Positions 61,015 through 64,000 of a DNA stretch of 64,000 nt are shown here, piece by piece. The stretch comes from Amoebidium appalachense (Eukaryota; Ichthyosporea), in assembly GCA_963693365.1 (NCBI GenBank), contig CAVNZM010000012.1, positions 6,200,001 through 6,264,000 on the forward strand. Reading direction: 5' to 3'. Under the pieces are notes generated by a model. It worked only from the letters and a program-made list of their open reading frames with translations, made no database searches and was not told the origin of the DNA. Position 1 is the stretch's first letter. Each line of letters begins with the position of its first letter. The position numbers and the translations under genes were made by a program.

Positions 61015-62185
61015 ATGCCCCTCTGGGCCTTGAACTTCGCCACCGCGGTGGAGGACACTGTCCCGGTCGTTTCTGCACCTGCCCCTTCCCCAGCACCTGC
61101 GGAGCCGCCAAGGTCGACTTCTCCGCCCCCGGTGCCCCTGAAGGGGTGATTATTTTGCCCAGTCAAGAAGGTGGTGTGGAGGGCCCAGCTGCGGGGCCCC
61201 CTCCCACTGTGGATGTAAACCCCGCGGCGACGGGGCGTGTTTATGTTTCTCCCATCGGCGACTTTGGTGCGTGGTGTGCGGCTGTGGTCCAATCTATGCC
61301 CCCGACTCTCAGGGCAAATGTGGATGTTTTGATCAGCAACACCCTGGCCGCCACCACCTGGGAGCGCTACCAGATGGAAATTCGGTTTTACCTTCAGTTT
61401 TGTCAAGAGTCCGCCTTCGCCCCTTGGCCCCTCACCGGCACGGTTGCCACTGCGTATGTGGCCAAGTTGATGGAGCGAAATTACGCGCCGGGCACGGTGG
61501 TCGGCAAGCTCTCTGCCCTGCGCAAGGTACACGAACTTTGGGGGCTCCCATACCCTCCCCCGGGCATCGGTCATGTCCGCCCTCACCCAGGGGTACACCC
61601 GCACCCATATGCAGCGTAACCCCGACAAGCTGGCCGACCCGCGGCGGTTCGATGCCAAATGGGCGTCCCTCATCCTCACCCACCAGCCGCAGACCACCGC
61701 CGACACACAGCGGCGCTACACTGGGAGTGCTCCTGTTGGCCTACCTCTGGGGCCTGCGGTGGACCACGATCACCGAACTGCTCGCAGAAGACGTGGTTTT
61801 TGAAGGCCCGCACCCACAAGGCCACCGCATCACTCTACGGCTGCGGAAAATCAAGCAAGGCGCGGGCAAGTTGCGTGACCCCGTCGTGCGCACGCGAGAG
61901 GTGCCCACCATCTGTGTCCCGGCCCTACCGGCAGCAGTGGCTGCCACCCCCCGTCTCCCCGGCGCCCCCCACTGCATCCTCCCCACCGGTAACGTCAACC
62001 ACCAGACCGAGTGGATGCAGCGCGAGTTGTGCGCTATCGGCGTGGAGCCCCTGTTAGCCAACGCCGTCACCTTCCACTGCCTCCGTCGTGGCATGGTCGG
62101 CGCGGCCAAGGCTGCGGGGGTCTCTGACCAGAAAATTGATTGGCTCGGCGCCTGGCTTGGCGCGAAGCCGGCCACCTATACATAG
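61015..62185 (+). pseudogene. Tyrosine recombinase, frameshifted
   Basis: Four overlapping frame segments: 61015 to about 61150 (MPLWALNFATAVEDTV), 61146 to about 61563 (core-binding domain: ANVDVLISNTLAATTWERYQ, YVAKLMERNYAPGTVVGKLS), about 61564-61720 (SALTQGYTRTHMQRNPDKLA) and about 61716-62185 (catalytic domain). The catalytic domain has AYLWGLRWTTITELLAEDV (first Arg), RLRKIKQG (Lys), FHCLRRG (the H-x-x-R box), WLGAWLGAKPATYT (W and nucleophilic Tyr), then a stop. These enzymes join DNA through a 3'-phosphotyrosine and integrate the element. Three frameshifts, only one at a short G-run, argue for decay rather than sequencing error. Base composition is more GC-rich than the surroundings. 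Confidence 0.8.
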
Positions 62186-62348
62186 TGTACAGTAGCCTAC
62201 GGCACCGGCCACCGACATACAGCCGACGACGTGCTGTATTTTGAAGCCCTGCGGGGCCTTGTTTGCAGTTGATTGTGTAAAGGATCTCTAATAAGCTTGT
62301 ACCGGCGCCATACTTGTCTGATCATGAAGGCAGCAGTGGACGCAGGTA

Positions 62349-62367
62349 GCAACCATACATCTAAATA
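62349..62367 (+). repeat. 19-base repeat B1
   Basis: AGCAACCATACATCTAAAT; identical copy B2 at 62936-62954. The shared word runs into the first bases of A2. Confidence 0.7.
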
Positions 62368-62533
62368 CTTGGCTTGATTCATCAAGCACTATTTAGAGTG
62401 TATTCTAGGGCTCTCATTGGTTGAAATGGTGTTTCTAACAATGATAGCCCATTGGGTGAGCTCCGTTGGTATAGTATAAAGGAGCGAACTCCTACTAGTC
62501 GTTAGCTCATTTCCCAACGTCGCACCCACTTCA
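62364..62533 (+). repeat. LTR-like direct repeat A2
   Basis: Matches A1 over its length with a four-base insertion near the TATA box (TATAGTATAAAGG versus TATATAAGG) and a few substitutions. Confidence 0.9.
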
Positions 62534-62636
62534 CCCACCCACCCGCCCGAGCTCTAGGGTTGGCATCCCAACATTGCATTGCATGCACAGCTTCCGAGCT
62601 TTATGCGCACGTCCCCACAACACAACACACACACAT

Positions 62637-62669
<33 letters not shown>

Positions 62670-63392
62670 CACACACAACACACGTGCACATGTTCACTCA
62701 AACACCCGCACACACACATACACACACAAAACACACATATACACGCACGTACACGCACACAAGCATGCCCCCCTGCGCACGGGTGGTGGGGGATGGAGTG
62801 AGGTTTTCGTAAGGATATGAGAACGAGGTTGTGGTAAGCCTGTAAAGTGATGTGTGTCGCTGTATGTAAGTGTTGTCGACGATCTCTGATCCCTGTGGGA
62901 TCACAGCCTGAACCGAGCTCATAAAGCAATCGAAAGCAACCATACATCTAAATGTCGTTATGAACGGCCATCCATCAATTAAGCATGATCTACAGTCTAT
63001 GGGTGCCTGCACCCAAAATTTAAAATACTAAATTTTAACAGAAGGCTCCCATTGAACCTGCCAGCGGTTACCCTGATAAGTGATCTAAGTTGGTGTTGGC
63101 AAGTCGCCGGTGGGGTGATGTCCTTTTCAGTGTGCGTGTGCATGGTGATATTCGTGTCCGCGTATACACTTGTATGGCGAGTGCGCGGGTGTGCATATGG
63201 CTGTACTCGTAACAGCACGTGTGCACGTGTGCATGTGTGTGTGTGTATGCGTGCGAGCGCGCCACGAGTGTATAAGTGTGTGTGTGAGTTTGTGCGTGCG
63301 CATGTGTGTGTGTGTGTGTGTGCCTGTGGATGCCGATACATGCATTGTCCACAGCGACTCCGCCCCCTTCCCAGTACACGACCAATACCAGC
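62534..63392. other. Spacer with CA/GT tracts
   Basis: CA-rich 62626-62762 and GT-rich 63133-63332 tracts with ordinary sequence between; holds B2. No exon seen. Confidence 0.6.
62936..62954 (+). repeat. 19-base repeat B2
   Basis: Second copy of the B1 sequence, 400 bases past A2. Nearby TGATCCCTGTGGGATCA (62887) is a perfect 7-base-arm hairpin. Confidence 0.7.
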
Positions 63393-63955
63393 CTACGTTT
63401 TGGGCTCGGACCACAGCTCATTCTCCTCCACGTCAAGACTCGACATCACATCAACCGACCCATTCCCAGAGTCAAACGACATCAAATTCGCCACAGGCAG
63501 CAACCCCATACCCCCCTGTCTGTCTGTCCTTGCCTCCACCTGTGAACTTCTCGCCTGTGACCCCCTCGGCCCCAACAGAGACCCCTTCCTTTCTAAGTCC
63601 TTCTCCGTGCCGTGGGCCAAAACTATTCTTAGCCCAGTGACGTCATCCCCACTCTCCGACTGCACACCGTCGTCGGACCCGCCGTGACCCTTGGAATGTT
63701 TTTTCCCATGAACGGCCCCATGCGATTGGTCGCCGTGGTGGTGGTTGCCATGGTGATCGTCGTGGTCGTCGTCGTGTTCGTGTCTGTGGTGCATGAAGTC
63801 CTTTCTCGTCAGCATACCGACTGGCCGGTGGTTTTTGTCGACGACGGTGATATATCTCAGGCCCAGCTGACGGAGCATGTAGTAGGCGTGGGAGGCACGC
63901 TCGGTGGGCTGGACGGTGGTGGGGCTGCTGTGGCTGTCACCGAGGGAGAGCATGC
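63393..63955 (-). CDS. CLC-type chloride channel/transporter, C-terminal exon
   Basis: Partial gene; upstream exons lie beyond the right edge. The exon follows acceptor TGTAG at 63956 and ends at TAG (63393-63395). It encodes a CBS motif: TVQPTERASHAYYMLRQLG, LRYITVVDKNHRPVGMLTR, KDF, which matches the second CBS domain at the cytoplasmic end of eukaryotic CLC proteins (pattern LFR-LGLRHL-VV...VGI-TRKDL). Such proteins move chloride, or exchange it for protons, across plasma or organelle membranes, and the CBS pair can bind nucleotides. After the CBS domain come about 125 residues, long for the family, opening with a His/Asp-rich stretch (HRHEHDDDHDDHHGNHHHG). The CLC assignment rests on one CBS domain, so another CBS protein cannot be excluded. 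Confidence 0.75.
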
Positions 63956-64000
63956 CTACACCCTCCCACCCTGTGTATTTGTGTGTGTGTGTGTGTGTGT

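Larger units (their letters stand above)
60267..62955 (+). mobile_element. Decayed tyrosine-recombinase element with LTR-like direct repeats
   Basis: Two direct repeats of about 166-170 bp (A1 60267-60432, A2 62364-62533) enclose 1.9 kb of GC-rich, microsatellite-free sequence encoding a small N-terminal ORF and a broken tyrosine recombinase. A 19-base sequence AGCAACCATACATCTAAAT occurs at 62349-62367, overlapping the start of A2 by four bases, and again at 62936-62954. The order A1-ORFs-B1-A2-B2 recalls the split direct repeats of PAT/Ngaro-type elements, but I see no reverse transcriptase or RNase H. Cryptons have the recombinase alone but normally lack long terminal repeats. Class therefore unresolved. 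Confidence 0.75.

Noticed and set aside
60948-61706. 252-codon open frame on the minus strand
   Set aside because: Antisense shadow of the recombinase; the plus strand carries the catalytic motifs.

Overview
The window is nuclear DNA from a eukaryote. Proteins are split over many short exons (about 50-350 bases) joined by introns of several hundred bases to over 2 kb. Exons were found by protein-family pattern and linked only where intron phase agrees. The taxon cannot be fixed from sequence alone. A BIN4/MIDGET-like topoisomerase VI accessory protein, a family best known from plants and algae, sits beside genes of general eukaryotic type, so a unicellular alga or other protist is my best guess. 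The most striking trait is the density of simple repeats: long poly-G/poly-C runs, (GT)n, (CA)n, (GA)n and minisatellites fill introns and spacers and often form the splice sites themselves.

Layout. 31-8193 (-): alpha/beta hydrolase of the hormone-sensitive lipase (HSL) family, C-terminus beyond the left edge. 8194-10851: spacer between divergent genes. 10852-21614 (+): BIN4-like nuclear protein, 11 exons. 23752-30641 (-): DCN1-like (DCUN1D4/5 type) cullin-neddylation co-factor, 8 exons, complete. 35861-37625 (-): F-box coding region without recognisable introns, broken by frameshifts. 39930-49605 (-): diacylglycerol kinase, 13 exons, ending in five cysteines. 52091-56979 (+): CHMP1, an ESCRT-III subunit, 6 exons. 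60267-62955: decayed tyrosine-recombinase mobile element with about 170-bp LTR-like direct repeats. 63393-63955 (-): C-terminal exon of a CLC-type chloride channel/transporter, running off the right edge.

The genes do not form a pathway; this is an ordinary stretch of housekeeping genes (lipid metabolism, ubiquitin-like ligation, membrane remodelling, ion transport, chromatin/topology). The unusual features are non-coding: introns that begin in (GT)n and end in (CA)n, one of which lacks an AG acceptor; two introns in which a minisatellite is a tandem copy of the 3' splice-site region; a dispersed, poly-C-bounded repeat family lying mostly sense-oriented in introns; and the recombinase element with a possible split-direct-repeat layout. 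Apparent single-base frameshifts at G-runs in two otherwise convincing genes are most simply homopolymer errors in the assembly.
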